NCBI GenBank assembly: GCA_036746315.1
Contig: DAIOEK010000002.1
Span: forward strand, 1 to 64,000
Length of the DNA: 64,000 nucleotides
Origin: DAIOEK01 sp036746315
Lineage (GTDB): Bacteria > Chloroflexota > Anaerolineae > Anaerolineales > Anaerolineaceae
Direction of reading: 5' to 3'
Below, piece after piece: positions 1-8,588 of this stretch. Below the pieces are notes generated by a model that saw only the letters and a list, made by a program, of their open reading frames with translations, was not told the origin of the DNA and did no database searches. A program made the translations under genes and the position numbers. Numbering within the stretch: position 1 is the first letter of the stretch; the number at the start of each line of letters is the position of its first letter.

Positions 1-49
1 CTTTTTACCAAAACCGCTGATGCTCCCATCTGCTGAATGACATCTACGC

Positions 50-85
50 TTGACGTAGGCATTTACAACATGTATAAAGAATACA
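50..85 (+). promoter_or_regulatory. sigma70-type promoter with overlapping dyad
   Basis: TTGACG at 50-55 and TATAAA at 73-78 are separated by exactly 17 bases, which is a strong housekeeping-type promoter in front of the flavin reductase gene at 110. An interrupted dyad, TGTAT-AAAGA-ATACA at 71-85, lies over the -10 box and the probable transcription start, so a repressor could bind there. The promoter is read directly from the sequence; the operator role is inference. Confidence 0.6.
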
Positions 86-109
86 TACTCTTGATTTACA
101 GGTGATCTC

Positions 110-595
110 ATGAAAATCGAAGAAAATGCATTCAGACAGACCATGCGGCTTTGGGCTACCGGCGTAACGGTGGTGACATCCGCTTTTCAGGGAAAAACGC
201 ATGGTATGACGGTCAGCTCCTTCACTTCAGTTTCTGCAACTCCACCGGTGGTGTGTGTTTCCCTCAACAATCAGGCGCGAACGCATCAGTTGATCGAACA
301 ATCCGGTGTTTTCGGTGTCACCATTCTGGAAGAATCGCAGGGGACGGTGTCGGATTGCTTCGCCGGTCGCGTCTCTGAGGATGGTGATCGTTTCAGCGGC
401 ATTCCGGTATTCACTATGGAGACCGGATCGCCTCTCATCCAGGGCGGAATTGCCTTTTTTGATTGCAAAGTGGTCCAAAAGATCAAGTTCGGACAAAACA
501 CCGTCTTCTTTGGTGAAGTTCAGGCACTTCGATATCAACAGTCCGGCAACCCGCTGCTCTATACCAATCGAGCTTATCAAACCTTGCAAAAATAA
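110..595 (+). CDS. flavin reductase family protein
   Basis: A 161-residue protein of the flavin reductase-like, FMN-binding split-barrel family. Members use NAD(P)H to reduce free FMN or carry FMN for a partner oxygenase. The family pattern is visible near the N-terminus: GVTVVTS, then GMTVSSFTSVSATPPVV at roughly residues 32-48, and later CVSLN. Length is typical for the single-domain family, with no signal peptide. The ATG at 110 follows AGGTGA at 100-105 and a clear promoter at 50-78. The stop overlaps the next start as TAATG, so it is translationally coupled to the AMMECR1 gene. The substrate flavin and electron acceptor cannot be read from the sequence. Confidence 0.85.
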   Translation: MKIEENAFRQTMRLWATGVTVVTSAFQGKTHGMTVSSFTSVSATPPVVCVSLNNQARTHQLIEQSGVFGVTILEESQGTVSDCFAGRVSEDGDRFSGIPVFTMETGSPLIQGGIAFFDCKVVQKIKFGQNTVFFGEVQALRYQQSGNPLLYTNRAYQTLQK

Positions 596-1167
596 TGCCA
601 GAAAACCTGCTCTCTTCCACTGAACGAAAGATGCTCCTTGGGCTGGCGCGGGATGCCATTACCCGGGCCGCGAACCATCAGGCATTGGATATGCCGGCTC
701 ATACCGGCGTTTCGCCTGTCCTGCTTCAGGATGGCGCTGCTTTTGTTACCCTCACCATTGACGGCGACTTGCGTGGCTGCATTGGCGCGCTGGAGGCGTA
801 TCAGCCCCTGATCGATGATGTGTGGGAACATGCCATTGCCGCCGCAATGGAAGATTATCGCTTTCGTCCTGTACAGCCTTTCGAACTGTCTCGAATTCAT
901 ATTGAAATATCCCGTCTGACCACACCGGTAAAGCTGGACTACAAGGGACCGGAAGATTTGATTTCAAAACTTCAGCCTAACCTGGATGGAGTCATTCTGC
1001 GGGAAGGTCGCCATCGGGCAACATTCCTGCCCCAGGTGTGGGAGAAGCTGCCCGCCCCCGAGGAGTTTTTGTCTCATCTCTGTCTCAAAATGGGCGCGCC
1101 GGTGGATTTTTGGCGAAAAAAGCAGCTCGAAGTAAGCACCTATCGGGTGGAAGAATTCCATGAATAA
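595..1167 (+). CDS. AMMECR1 domain protein (AmmeMemoRadiSam system protein A type)
   Basis: A 190-residue protein that is essentially one AMMECR1 domain. The family hallmark LRGCIG is at about residues 56-61, following FVTLTIDGD, and the downstream part has the expected FRPVQP and HIEISRLTTP strands. In many bacteria AMMECR1 occurs with a Memo-like protein and a radical-SAM enzyme; neither partner is in this window. Biochemical function of the family is not established. The start codon shares an A with the flavin reductase stop, so the two are co-translated, which hints at a shared redox role (inference). A 14-bp perfect hairpin follows immediately. Confidence 0.85.
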   Translation: MPENLLSSTERKMLLGLARDAITRAANHQALDMPAHTGVSPVLLQDGAAFVTLTIDGDLRGCIGALEAYQPLIDDVWEHAIAAAMEDYRFRPVQPFELSRIHIEISRLTTPVKLDYKGPEDLISKLQPNLDGVILREGRHRATFLPQVWEKLPAPEEFLSHLCLKMGAPVDFWRKKQLEVSTYRVEEFHE

Positions 1168-1200
1168 AACAATCGCCTGCCATTATGGCAGGCGATTGTT
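1168..1200. terminator. bidirectional intrinsic terminator
   Basis: A perfect 14-bp stem, 1168-1181 with 1187-1200, and a five-base loop lie between two convergent genes. The minus-strand exit is T-rich (TTGTTTTATT), so it best serves the DUF4013-like gene, but it can end both units. Confidence 0.8.
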
Positions 1201-1220
1201 ATGTTGAACGCGGTAATTGC

Positions 1221-1874
1221 CTATTTGCCGGAGGCGATCATATACGCCTGTCCGTAGAAATGAGCGGAAATTGCCGAACCATATACCAGTGTCAATAAGA
1301 CACCGACGGCACAGGCGATCGATCCGAGCGGTGCAATCAGGGAGGCGATCAATGCCCCGATGAGGGCAATGAAGATCGGACCCGGGGCTTTCTTGATCAG
1401 CCCAAAAATCTCTCCGAATTTCAGCGCCGCAGAGATCTTGCCCGCTTCAGCATATTTGCCGTAAGCCATGGGCAGCGCAAAATACAGGGCGATACCCAGA
1501 ACAAGATACAGCAGACCGAAGCATACCGACAGCAGGATGGTGACAATGCCGACTACATCACCGCTGTCTCCATTGGTGACACTGGTCAGAATTGCCAGGA
1601 AAATGGATTGAATAATCGCAAGTACGATGATCGGCAGTGCATAAACAACACTGACCACCGCAGCCCCGAACCCGCGCGAGAGTTGTCCGCCGAAGTCCAG
1701 ATTGGGCAGGGTCACCGCTTCGTGGCTGATCATTTTCTTGATGATATCGATCACCCACCCCACCAGGACAATTTGTCCCAGCACCGGGATCAGGGTGATG
1801 AGGCCCATAATGACCACTTTTTTGAGCCAGTCGGGGTCCTCAAATACGTAAGTGAATGGTTTTCCGAATTGCAT
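1221..1874 (-). CDS. DUF4013-like multi-pass membrane protein
   Basis: A 217-residue integral membrane protein. It begins with FTYVFEDPDWLKKV, the signature of the DUF4013 family, then a hydrophobic segment that includes LIPVLGQIVLVGW. Two more hydrophobic blocks follow around residues 75-155 and a final one near the C-terminus, so about six helices are likely. The reading frame is open upstream to 1973, but the ATG at 1874 is preceded by AGGAGG at 1879-1884, and the extension would cover a terminator-like hairpin, so 1874 is preferred. Function of the family is unknown. It stands alone, convergent with the AMMECR1 gene. Confidence 0.75.
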   Translation of the reverse strand: MQFGKPFTYVFEDPDWLKKVVIMGLITLIPVLGQIVLVGWVIDIIKKMISHEAVTLPNLDFGGQLSRGFGAAVVSVVYALPIIVLAIIQSIFLAILTSVTNGDSGDVVGIVTILLSVCFGLLYLVLGIALYFALPMAYGKYAEAGKISAALKFGEIFGLIKKAPGPIFIALIGALIASLIAPLGSIACAVGVLLTLVYGSAISAHFYGQAYMIASGK

Positions 1875-1934
1875 TTTTCCTCCTGATTTCGCATGATTAA
1901 TTATTGCTTTAGCATAGCATACTTGCAAAACGTA

Positions 1935-1964
1935 GCGGATGCAAGTAAAAACGCATGCATCCGC
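1935..1964 (-). terminator. probable terminator of the glycosidase/c-di-AMP receptor operon
   Basis: GCGGATGC (1935-1942) pairs with GCATCCGC (1957-1964). The hairpin lies downstream of the minus-strand gene ending at 2035 and upstream of the real start of the DUF4013-like gene. The T-tract on the minus strand is only partial. Confidence 0.45.
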
Positions 1965-2034
1965 TTTATACAAAACTCAAATTAATCCATAAAAAAGACT
2001 TTTATCCCGGTTTGTATCTGCGGATACGACGTAT

Positions 2035-2301
2035 TTACAGATAAGCTGTTTTTTGCACGTTCAGTACAAAAATGGTTGCCCGTTTTTGGTTGGGATCGTT
2101 GGAAAGGGAACAGGTATCTCGCAGGATCTGTAAAGCCTGCTCAACCTGATGATCCTCCACACCGATCAGCAAAGTGGATGAGCCCTTGCGCAAAAAACCT
2201 CCGGTGGATGCGACCAGCGTAACCCGAAAGCTCATCGAGGTTAATGCGCGGGAAACCGGTTCTGTGTCTTGGTCTTGAATTATCGCAATTATCAGTTTCA
2301 T
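2035..2301 (-). CDS. cyclic-di-AMP receptor-like protein (DarA/PstA, DUF970), short form
   Basis: An 88-residue PII-like protein. The N-terminus MKLIIAIIQDQD and the stretch STGGFLRKGSSTLLIGVED at about residues 32-50 match the DarA/PstA family of trimeric cyclic-di-AMP binders. The C-terminal strand ATIFVLNV is also typical. The loop between helix and last strand is shorter than usual, and the Asn usually following the GGFLxxG segment is Ser here, so ligand binding may differ. It lies two bases after a second family member and after a glycosidase gene on the same strand. Known homologues bind c-di-AMP, but their downstream partners are mostly unknown. No diadenylate cyclase is in the window. 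Confidence 0.85.
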   Translation of the reverse strand: MKLIIAIIQDQDTEPVSRALTSMSFRVTLVASTGGFLRKGSSTLLIGVEDHQVEQALQILRDTCSLSNDPNQKRATIFVLNVQKTAYL

Positions 2302-2303
2302 CG

Positions 2304-2642
2304 TTATATCACCTCAAAATGTTCCACTTCCAGTGCAAAAATTGCCGCCCCGCCGATGGTAATGGGTGTGGGGGCGGGCAGGGGCAGTGGTGCGCTTTCC
2401 AATGGTATGGATATATATTCAACCCGCTGGCGGCAGTTCTTTTGCAGTTCAGCCATCACTTTGTTTTCGATACTGCCGGATAAGCCGATCAAGAGCGTGG
2501 CATTTCTTCTGCCCAGAAAACCGCCCACGCTGGGCAGCCGGGTAACGGTGACACCCAATTCGCTGAGTGCGGCGGCGGCGTTATCGCTGTCTTGCGCCTG
2601 AACAACGGCGATCCATAAACTGGAGTTCTCGTTCTCTGTCAT
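2304..2642 (-). CDS. cyclic-di-AMP receptor-like protein (DarA/PstA, DUF970), long form
   Basis: A 112-residue paralogue of the neighbouring 88-residue protein. LWIAVVQAQD forms the first strand, and SVGGFLGRRNATLLIGL keeps the Gly-Gly-Phe-Leu and Asn-x-Thr positions that contact ligand in known receptors. A Pro-rich loop (about residues 78-95) and GGAAIFALEVEHFE give the full-length family ending. Its start overlaps the glycosidase stop by four bases (ATGA), so the two are coupled. Having two divergent copies in tandem suggests heterotrimers or separate ligand affinities (inference). The fold assignment is firm; ligand and target are not shown by sequence. Confidence 0.8.
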   Translation of the reverse strand: MTENENSSLWIAVVQAQDSDNAAAALSELGVTVTRLPSVGGFLGRRNATLLIGLSGSIENKVMAELQKNCRQRVEYISIPLESAPLPLPAPTPITIGGAAIFALEVEHFEVI

Positions 2643-5041
2643 GTCTTTTCACCGTCTCCTTTCCATGAGATCATTCTTTTTTCCGGACCCGCGACCCTGA
2701 TCGTTTGACCATCCCTGAATACGATCTCTGCTTCCCGGGTTCCACGCAGGATTCTGGTACCCCGAAAATGGATATCCACATCCCATGGATATGGATTAAC
2801 ACCTGAGATGGTGATCCGATCAGGCGAGTTAATCTCCAATCCAAGACTTCGCAGGAACAATCCGGTCGGCGGCATGCTCGAAAATGGATTTCTAGCTCCG
2901 GCAGCCAGCCCGGTCTTTGCATCCAGTGTCCCGGCAAAGCCGCTGGTGGACTGGATTACATTAATTATAGCTTCCATCAGTTTATTTACAAGTTGAGCTG
3001 CCTCGCTGTAGTAGCCGTAATTGATCAAGCCATCTATGAGCATGGACATGAACATGGGATGCATGGGGAATTTGGGCTCCCTGCTGCGAGCTGGTTTATC
3101 GGGTTTGAGAACCAGCGGCACCCCGTATGGAAAGGGATTCGCCCAGTTGGGTAACAGGGTTTTCCTGACTAGGTCACCCGCCTGCTTTTCGTCCAACATT
3201 CCCGCCCACAACGGGATGAACTGGGTGATGTCGCTTTGTGTCAGTTTCAGTTGTTCCAGCGTCCACTGAATGTCGGCAGGTAGATTCCAGATGGTGATCT
3301 GTTCCAGCGCGGAAAATGCGTCCATGCAGGCGATGATGATTCCCTCTGCTTTCCAGTTTGCCGCGCTGCTGCTCACTTTCTGCAGATATTGCACCCCTTT
3401 TGCGTTCTTGCCGACGATCTGAATTTCCAGCGGAGCGGGCACGGCGGGCGCCTGTTTGATCTTCAGGCATACGCGCGTTGGTGCAGCAAAGGAGTTTTCG
3501 AGGTGATAAGTGCCGCTGCCTTCCCCGCTGAACAGCACGCTCCCGTCGGGGGTTGTGTGCGAATCACGGTCGCGGTAGCAAAACTGCTTCTTTCTTTTAT
3601 CCCAGAAGATCTGCGCCTGGCTGTGGATGCGTTCAGCCAGGGAGGTGTACTGCTGCCTGTCTTCCGCCCGTCCGATCAGCTCAGCCAGAGTTGCCATCGA
3701 CTTGCACTCGTGGAACAGGTATCCCGCAAGGTCAGGCGCTTCGATGATCTCGGGCGGGTATCCTTTCCCGCTTGTCTGCCAGCGGTCGAAAAGCGGATTC
3801 TCTTCCCATCCGGTTTGCACCGCGTGGTCCCATTCCGGCAGCAGGTCGGCGTCCCGGTCATGATCCAGGTCGATCCAGCGGTCTATGAAATGCCGCAGCA
3901 GGTTATAGCTCTCTGCAATAATGGAAGGCTGTGGATGACATTTCTGAATTTCCGCCAGGGTGGCTGCCATGATGGGCGTAGCCAGAAGATGAGCCTGGTA
4001 GCCGCCCAATCCGTAACGAACGTCGATATTGCCGAATCCCTGTTGTTTTTGAATAAAGTTGGAGAAAATGCCCAGTGCCAGGTCGGGTCTCTCCGGCAGA
4101 TAGTAGTTGCGAATTCCATGGTAGACCTCGAGCGCGGTGATCCCCTGCTGTTCGGGGTCGAAGTCGCTTCCATCTCCGCGCATGGAGTACCCGTCATCCG
4201 GCTGTCTGGCATCGATCGGATGCGCGAATGGCATGACATCCGTAGGAGAATGTACCAGCCGCTGGCTGTGCACCCGGGTCAGGTGGAACAATTCGTTCCA
4301 ATTGTCATTCCCGGTGTGGATGTGTAATCCGTGGTTGTCGAACTCCCTGATTTGCCGCATAAAGGTCGGCGCCTGGACGGCTTCAACCGTTTGCCGGGCT
4401 TCTTCGATGGATTGCCTTTTACTCGCTCCGGCGCTGACAGCCCACCGTACATTCACGGGCTGGTTGGTGGCGACGATATTCTCGATGATCAAGCCTGGTT
4501 GGGGTCGGTTGATGACTTTGGGCATTCCAGCCACAATGCACACCGGATACAGTTCTTCCGTTTTCCCCACCAGAATGTTTTTTCCGTCCTGTTCCTGAAC
4601 GGACATTTGCTGTCCGGGTTGAATGGGTACCAGCCGCATCAGTACGCCCACCCGCAATCGCTTTTCCCGGCTGCTCAAAGTCTGGAGGGAAATATGCCCC
4701 GTCAGCGTGTGCGAATTTGGAACTGCGAGCGTAAGCGCAACGTCTATGTCTGGAAAGAGTTTAACTTGATAGCGGACTAGGTTGGGCAGTTGATGCGTAA
4801 GGATAAATGCAGGCGGTGTATCCCGAAACGGCAAGTTATTTGCATCCAGAATTACCGGTATAATTTCAACACTCCTGGCGCGCAGTCCGTAGGTTGTCTT
4901 GCAGCACAGGCCCAGGGGATGATGATCGGCTGGCAATATTTCCCAGGTTTGATCATTGGCGTAATCGGTGGAGCCATATTGGCAACTGGCGGAAATGACC
5001 GGTTGAAATGATAATTGAAAACCAGGCTGCTGGGTTGGCAT
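2639..5041 (-). CDS. six-hairpin glycoside hydrolase, GH63/debranching-like
   Basis: An 800-residue soluble protein without a signal peptide. Residues 1-230 form a beta-rich N-terminal region. From about residue 245 there is an alpha-helical barrel, with HTGNDNWNELFHLTRVHSQR, an acidic segment DDGYSMRGDGSDFD, then LPEWDHAVQTGWEENPLFDRW. The last is the place where GH63, GH37 and mannosylglycerate-hydrolase relatives carry their acid catalyst. FPYGVPLV and MHPMFMSML follow, and the C-terminus is a small beta domain. Substrate is unknown; storage glucan, trehalose-like or compatible-solute glycosides are candidates. A leaderless promoter precedes it, and two cyclic-di-AMP-receptor-like genes follow in the same operon. 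Family-level call only. Confidence 0.6.
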   Translation of the reverse strand: MPTQQPGFQLSFQPVISASCQYGSTDYANDQTWEILPADHHPLGLCCKTTYGLRARSVEIIPVILDANNLPFRDTPPAFILTHQLPNLVRYQVKLFPDIDVALTLAVPNSHTLTGHISLQTLSSREKRLRVGVLMRLVPIQPGQQMSVQEQDGKNILVGKTEELYPVCIVAGMPKVINRPQPGLIIENIVATNQPVNVRWAVSAGASKRQSIEEARQTVEAVQAPTFMRQIREFDNHGLHIHTGNDNWNELFHLTRVHSQRLVHSPTDVMPFAHPIDARQPDDGYSMRGDGSDFDPEQQGITALEVYHGIRNYYLPERPDLALGIFSNFIQKQQGFGNIDVRYGLGGYQAHLLATPIMAATLAEIQKCHPQPSIIAESYNLLRHFIDRWIDLDHDRDADLLPEWDHAVQTGWEENPLFDRWQTSGKGYPPEIIEAPDLAGYLFHECKSMATLAELIGRAEDRQQYTSLAERIHSQAQIFWDKRKKQFCYRDRDSHTTPDGSVLFSGEGSGTYHLENSFAAPTRVCLKIKQAPAVPAPLEIQIVGKNAKGVQYLQKVSSSAANWKAEGIIIACMDAFSALEQITIWNLPADIQWTLEQLKLTQSDITQFIPLWAGMLDEKQAGDLVRKTLLPNWANPFPYGVPLVLKPDKPARSREPKFPMHPMFMSMLIDGLINYGYYSEAAQLVNKLMEAIINVIQSTSGFAGTLDAKTGLAAGARNPFSSMPPTGLFLRSLGLEINSPDRITISGVNPYPWDVDIHFRGTRILRGTREAEIVFRDGQTIRVAGPEKRMISWKGDGEKT

Positions 5042-5047
5042 ACATTT

Positions 5048-5076
5048 ATTTTAAGGGTGAGCGTGCCACGGGTCAA
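5048..5076 (-). promoter_or_regulatory. promoter of the glycosidase operon, leaderless
   Basis: On the minus strand TTGACC (5071-5076) and TAAAAT (5048-5053) are separated by 17 bases. The start codon at 5041 begins six bases after the -10 box, and no Shine-Dalgarno sequence fits in between, so the transcript probably starts at or next to the ATG. Confidence 0.6.
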
Positions 5077-5105
5077 AGGTTTTATGGCTGTAGAAGGTGA
5101 GAAAA

Positions 5106-8100
5106 ATGACGGTGCCAGAATCTGAAGAATTTGAAAAATCAGCGAACCACAACGAAGAAAACGAAAATCCCCGCGAGAAGTTTCGAAAACTGATTTCATC
5201 CGAGGAGATGAGCTTTTCCCTCGACGCCGGAGATACCGCCATCGATCCGAATGCCACGCTGGAGATGGATGTTACCCTGCCGGTACAGCCTGCTGCCGAA
5301 CCTGATGCCGCCGCTGAACCACCGGCATCCCCGCGTTCTTCTTTGGAGGATACGCCGGTCAATGCCGCCAGGCAGGTGCCTTCTTCCCTTTCCTCTGATC
5401 TGATTCCTCCGGCTCCGTCCGTGCGGGGGGATACGCCGCGCAATATTCCCAATCCGCCCCCGCCGATCTCGCTGACGCCCACACCGCCGCTCACCAAACC
5501 GGCGGTCGATAAGTATGGCATGCCGCTGCCCAAACGGGTGGACCAGATCGATGTGAATGCCACCCGGGTGATCCCCATCAAGCGTAATCTTCCGTCTGCC
5601 GGTGATACACCGACTCCGGCCAGCCGTTCCACCGGGAATACGCCCACCTTGCGGTCCGCTACGCCTCCGGCGAACACCATCCCGGTGCGTCCCCTTTCCG
5701 ATAGTCAGCCCGCCGTAACCGTCCGCTCCGGCGCGCAGAATGGCGGGGCAGGCAGGGGCGCTCCCGGCAAAGGCAAGGGCTCCGGGTTCAACTGGGGCGG
5801 ATGTCTGGTGAAAGGATTCATCGGCTTGCTGTTTGCGATGCTCCTGGTTTTCGTGGGCATCGGATCTTTCACGGTATTTGAATATTTCCGCATCGCCCAG
5901 GGGTTGCCGGATATCAGTGATCTGCGCTCGCATACATCGCAATTCGAGACCACCCGCATCCTCGACCGCAACGGCGATGTCTTGTATGAAATTCTCGACC
6001 CCAATGCCGGGCGTCGGACCTTTATCTCGCTGGATAAAATCTCCCCCTACCTGGTGGCGGCGACCATCGCCACCGAGGATAAGGAATATTACCAGCACCC
6101 CGGGTTCGATCCCCTGGCGATTGCCCGCGCCATGTGGCAGAACTATACCCACGGCGAGATCACATCCGGTGCATCCACCATCACCCAGCAGCTTGCCCGC
6201 ACCCTGCTTTTCACGCCTGAAGAGCGTTACGAACAGTCCATCCAGCGCAAAACGCGCGAGATCGTTCTGGCAGCGGAGATCACCCGCAGATATTCCAAGG
6301 ATGAGATTCTGGAGATGTATCTGAACGAGAATAACTATGGCAACCTTGCCTATGGCGTGGAGGCGGCGGCGCAGACGTACTTCAGCACCTCGGCCGATAA
6401 ACTGGATCTGGCGCAAGCCGCCTTCCTTGCCGGTCTGCCCCAGGCGCCTGCGGTGTACGACATCTACACCAACCGGGAGACGACCATCGGCAGGTTGAAG
6501 CAGGTGCTGTTGTTGATGCTGGAATTGAGTGATAACGAAAACTGCATCGCCGTCAGCAATAATTCGCAACCGGTATGCGTTGCCCAGGCAGATATCCTGG
6601 CAGCATTGGATGAGATCAGCGGCTACGAGTTCAAGCCGGTGCACTATGAAATGAAGTATCCGCACTGGGTGAATTACATCCGCTCGCTTCTCGAAGAGCA
6701 GTATGACCCGCAAACAATTTATCGCTCCGGCTTTACCGTCTACACCACCCTTGACCCCGATCTGCAGGAGCGGGCTCAACAGGTGGTGCGCGAACAGGTG
6801 GAAGCGCTGGTGGATCACAAAGTGCAGGATGGCGCTCTGGTTGCCATTGAGCCAGCCACGGGCGAGATCCTGGCGATGGTTGGTTCTGCCGACTTCTATA
6901 ATGAAGGCATCTCTGGGCAGGTCAATATGGCGGTCAGTCCGCGCCAGCCCGGCTCTTCCATCAAACCCCTCACCTATGTGGCTGCCTTCGAAAAAGGCTG
7001 GACACCTTCCACCCTCATCTGGGACGTGCCCTCCGAATTCCCGCCTTCCGGCGACCCGGATGATACCCGCGACCCCTACAAGCCGGTGAACTATGACGGC
7101 AAGTTCCACGGTCCGGTGCTGGTGCGCGACGCATTATCCAATTCCTATAACGTCCCCGCAGTTAAGGCGCTCAATTTCGTCGGCATTTATGATGATCCCG
7201 ATACACCGGAGAAGGAAGGGCTGATCGAATTTGCCCGCCGGATGGGGATCAGCACACTCAACCGGGATGACTACGGGTTATCCCTGACCCTGGGCGGCGG
7301 TGAGGTGACGCTTCTGGAGCTGACCCGCGCGTTCTCGATCTTTGCCAACAGCGGCAACTTTGTACCAACGGTCGCCATCACCAGGATCACCGATTATCAA
7401 GGCAACACGGTCTTTGAGCAGCAGCCTGAACCCTCGCACCAGGTGATCCGCGCGGAACATGCCTACCTTATCTCCTCCATCCTTTCGGATAAAAAAGCCC
7501 GGGTGCCCATGTTTGGCGCGAACCCGGTCATCAACCTGCCCTTTACCGCCGCCGTGAAAACGGGTACCACCAACGATTTCCGTGACAACTGGACGGTCGG
7601 ATATACGCCCGACCTGGCGATCGGGGTATGGGTGGGCAACGCGGATTACACGCCCATGGAAAATACCACCGGTTTGACCGGTGCAGCGCCCATCTGGGCG
7701 GAGATGATGCAATATGGCATCGAAAAACTCACCGGCAATAACCCTTCCGATTTCAGTGAGCCCGCCGGGATCATCGAACGTGAGATTTGCGCGGTGAGCG
7801 GAACCGAGCCTTCCAAGTCGTGCCCCGACGAGAAGGATGAGATCTTCGCTTCGGATCAGCCGCCGCTGTCGAAGGATGAAGACCTCTGGCAGAACATCTC
7901 CATCGACACCTGGACCGGCAAGCGCGCTTCGAACGCCTGCTCTGAATTTACCGAGAACATTTCCACCATCAATGTGAGTGATTCGTTCGCCCGAAAATGG
8001 ATTCGCCAGACGGATGACGGCAAGAGTTGGGCAAAGGCAATGAAGTTCAAAAAGCCTTACACCTTCACGCCGTCGCAATCCTGTAGCGCTGACGATCCGC

Positions 8101-8573
8101 ACCCCACGCTGCGTTTTGTCGGACTTTCAGAGAATAAACGCATCGATGAATCTCCGCTGGAGGTCAATATTCAGGCGTATGGTACGGGCTTCAAGAATGT
8201 CAGCCTGTCCTACGGTTTGGGCAGCGATCCCGATGAGTGGAAGACCCTCGTCAGTGAGGATACCGGCGATTTTGAAAAAGCGGATCTGATCTACACCTGG
8301 GACCTGGATGAACTTCCGGCAGGACCGGTGACGTTGAAGCTGTACATGGTGAACAAGTCCGATGGATATGCCGAGAAGACCATCCGGCTCAACCTGCAGG
8401 TGCCCACTCCGACACCCACCCCAACGGCGACCCCCACCGAGACACCGCTTCCCACCGAGACACCCCTGCCGACTGCGACCCCCACGGCTACCACGGTGAT
8501 CGTTCCCACCGAAACGCCCACGCCAACCACTCCGCCGGCAACCGCCACCGCCACGGCTACAGCTACGCCATAA
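5106..8573 (+). CDS. class A penicillin-binding protein (PBP1A type), long
   Basis: A bifunctional peptidoglycan glycosyltransferase/transpeptidase of 1,155 residues, much longer than the usual 700-850. Residues 1-230 are a Pro/Thr-rich, probably cytoplasmic, extension; one transmembrane helix lies at about 233-260. The GT51 domain has ATIATEDKEYYQHPGFDP near residue 318. The transpeptidase has the nucleophile motif SSIK near 617, SNSYN near 677 and KTGTTNDF near 817. A beta-rich region follows, then a 55-residue Thr/Pro tail. The ATG at 5106 follows AAGGTGAG at good spacing; a GTG nine bases earlier is less likely. It makes and crosslinks glycan strands at the membrane. Confidence 0.93.
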   Translation: MTVPESEEFEKSANHNEENENPREKFRKLISSEEMSFSLDAGDTAIDPNATLEMDVTLPVQPAAEPDAAAEPPASPRSSLEDTPVNAARQVPSSLSSDLIPPAPSVRGDTPRNIPNPPPPISLTPTPPLTKPAVDKYGMPLPKRVDQIDVNATRVIPIKRNLPSAGDTPTPASRSTGNTPTLRSATPPANTIPVRPLSDSQPAVTVRSGAQNGGAGRGAPGKGKGSGFNWGGCLVKGFIGLLFAMLLVFVGIGSFTVFEYFRIAQGLPDISDLRSHTSQFETTRILDRNGDVLYEILDPNAGRRTFISLDKISPYLVAATIATEDKEYYQHPGFDPLAIARAMWQNYTHGEITSGASTITQQLARTLLFTPEERYEQSIQRKTREIVLAAEITRRYSKDEILEMYLNENNYGNLAYGVEAAAQTYFSTSADKLDLAQAAFLAGLPQAPAVYDIYTNRETTIGRLKQVLLLMLELSDNENCIAVSNNSQPVCVAQADILAALDEISGYEFKPVHYEMKYPHWVNYIRSLLEEQYDPQTIYRSGFTVYTTLDPDLQERAQQVVREQVEALVDHKVQDGALVAIEPATGEILAMVGSADFYNEGISGQVNMAVSPRQPGSSIKPLTYVAAFEKGWTPSTLIWDVPSEFPPSGDPDDTRDPYKPVNYDGKFHGPVLVRDALSNSYNVPAVKALNFVGIYDDPDTPEKEGLIEFARRMGISTLNRDDYGLSLTLGGGEVTLLELTRAFSIFANSGNFVPTVAITRITDYQGNTVFEQQPEPSHQVIRAEHAYLISSILSDKKARVPMFGANPVINLPFTAAVKTGTTNDFRDNWTVGYTPDLAIGVWVGNADYTPMENTTGLTGAAPIWAEMMQYGIEKLTGNNPSDFSEPAGIIEREICAVSGTEPSKSCPDEKDEIFASDQPPLSKDEDLWQNISIDTWTGKRASNACSEFTENISTINVSDSFARKWIRQTDDGKSWAKAMKFKKPYTFTPSQSCSADDPHPTLRFVGLSENKRIDESPLEVNIQAYGTGFKNVSLSYGLGSDPDEWKTLVSEDTGDFEKADLIYTWDLDELPAGPVTLKLYMVNKSDGYAEKTIRLNLQVPTPTPTPTATPTETPLPTETPLPTATPTATTVIVPTETPTPTTPPATATATATATP
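8400..8571 (+). repeat. Thr/Pro codon repeat at the end of the PBP gene
   Basis: The last 170 bases of the PBP gene are a degenerate run of ACC/ACG/CCC/CCG codons giving PTPTPT, TETP and TATATA units. It encodes an extended low-complexity tail. Similar linkers occur near the N-termini of the lipoproteins at 48445 and 23899-26345, so it is a lineage habit. Slippage could change its length. Confidence 0.7.
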
Positions 8574-8588
8574 TCGGTTGTTTCCCTC

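Noticed and set aside
5196..7109. 637-codon frame antisense to the PBP gene
   Set aside because: Shadow of a GC-rich gene with all PBP motifs on the other strand; its composition is typical of antisense frames.
8400..8571. Codon repeat at the end of the PBP gene as a CRISPR or tandem-repeat element
   Set aside because: No spacers and no regular unit; it encodes an in-frame Thr/Pro tail.
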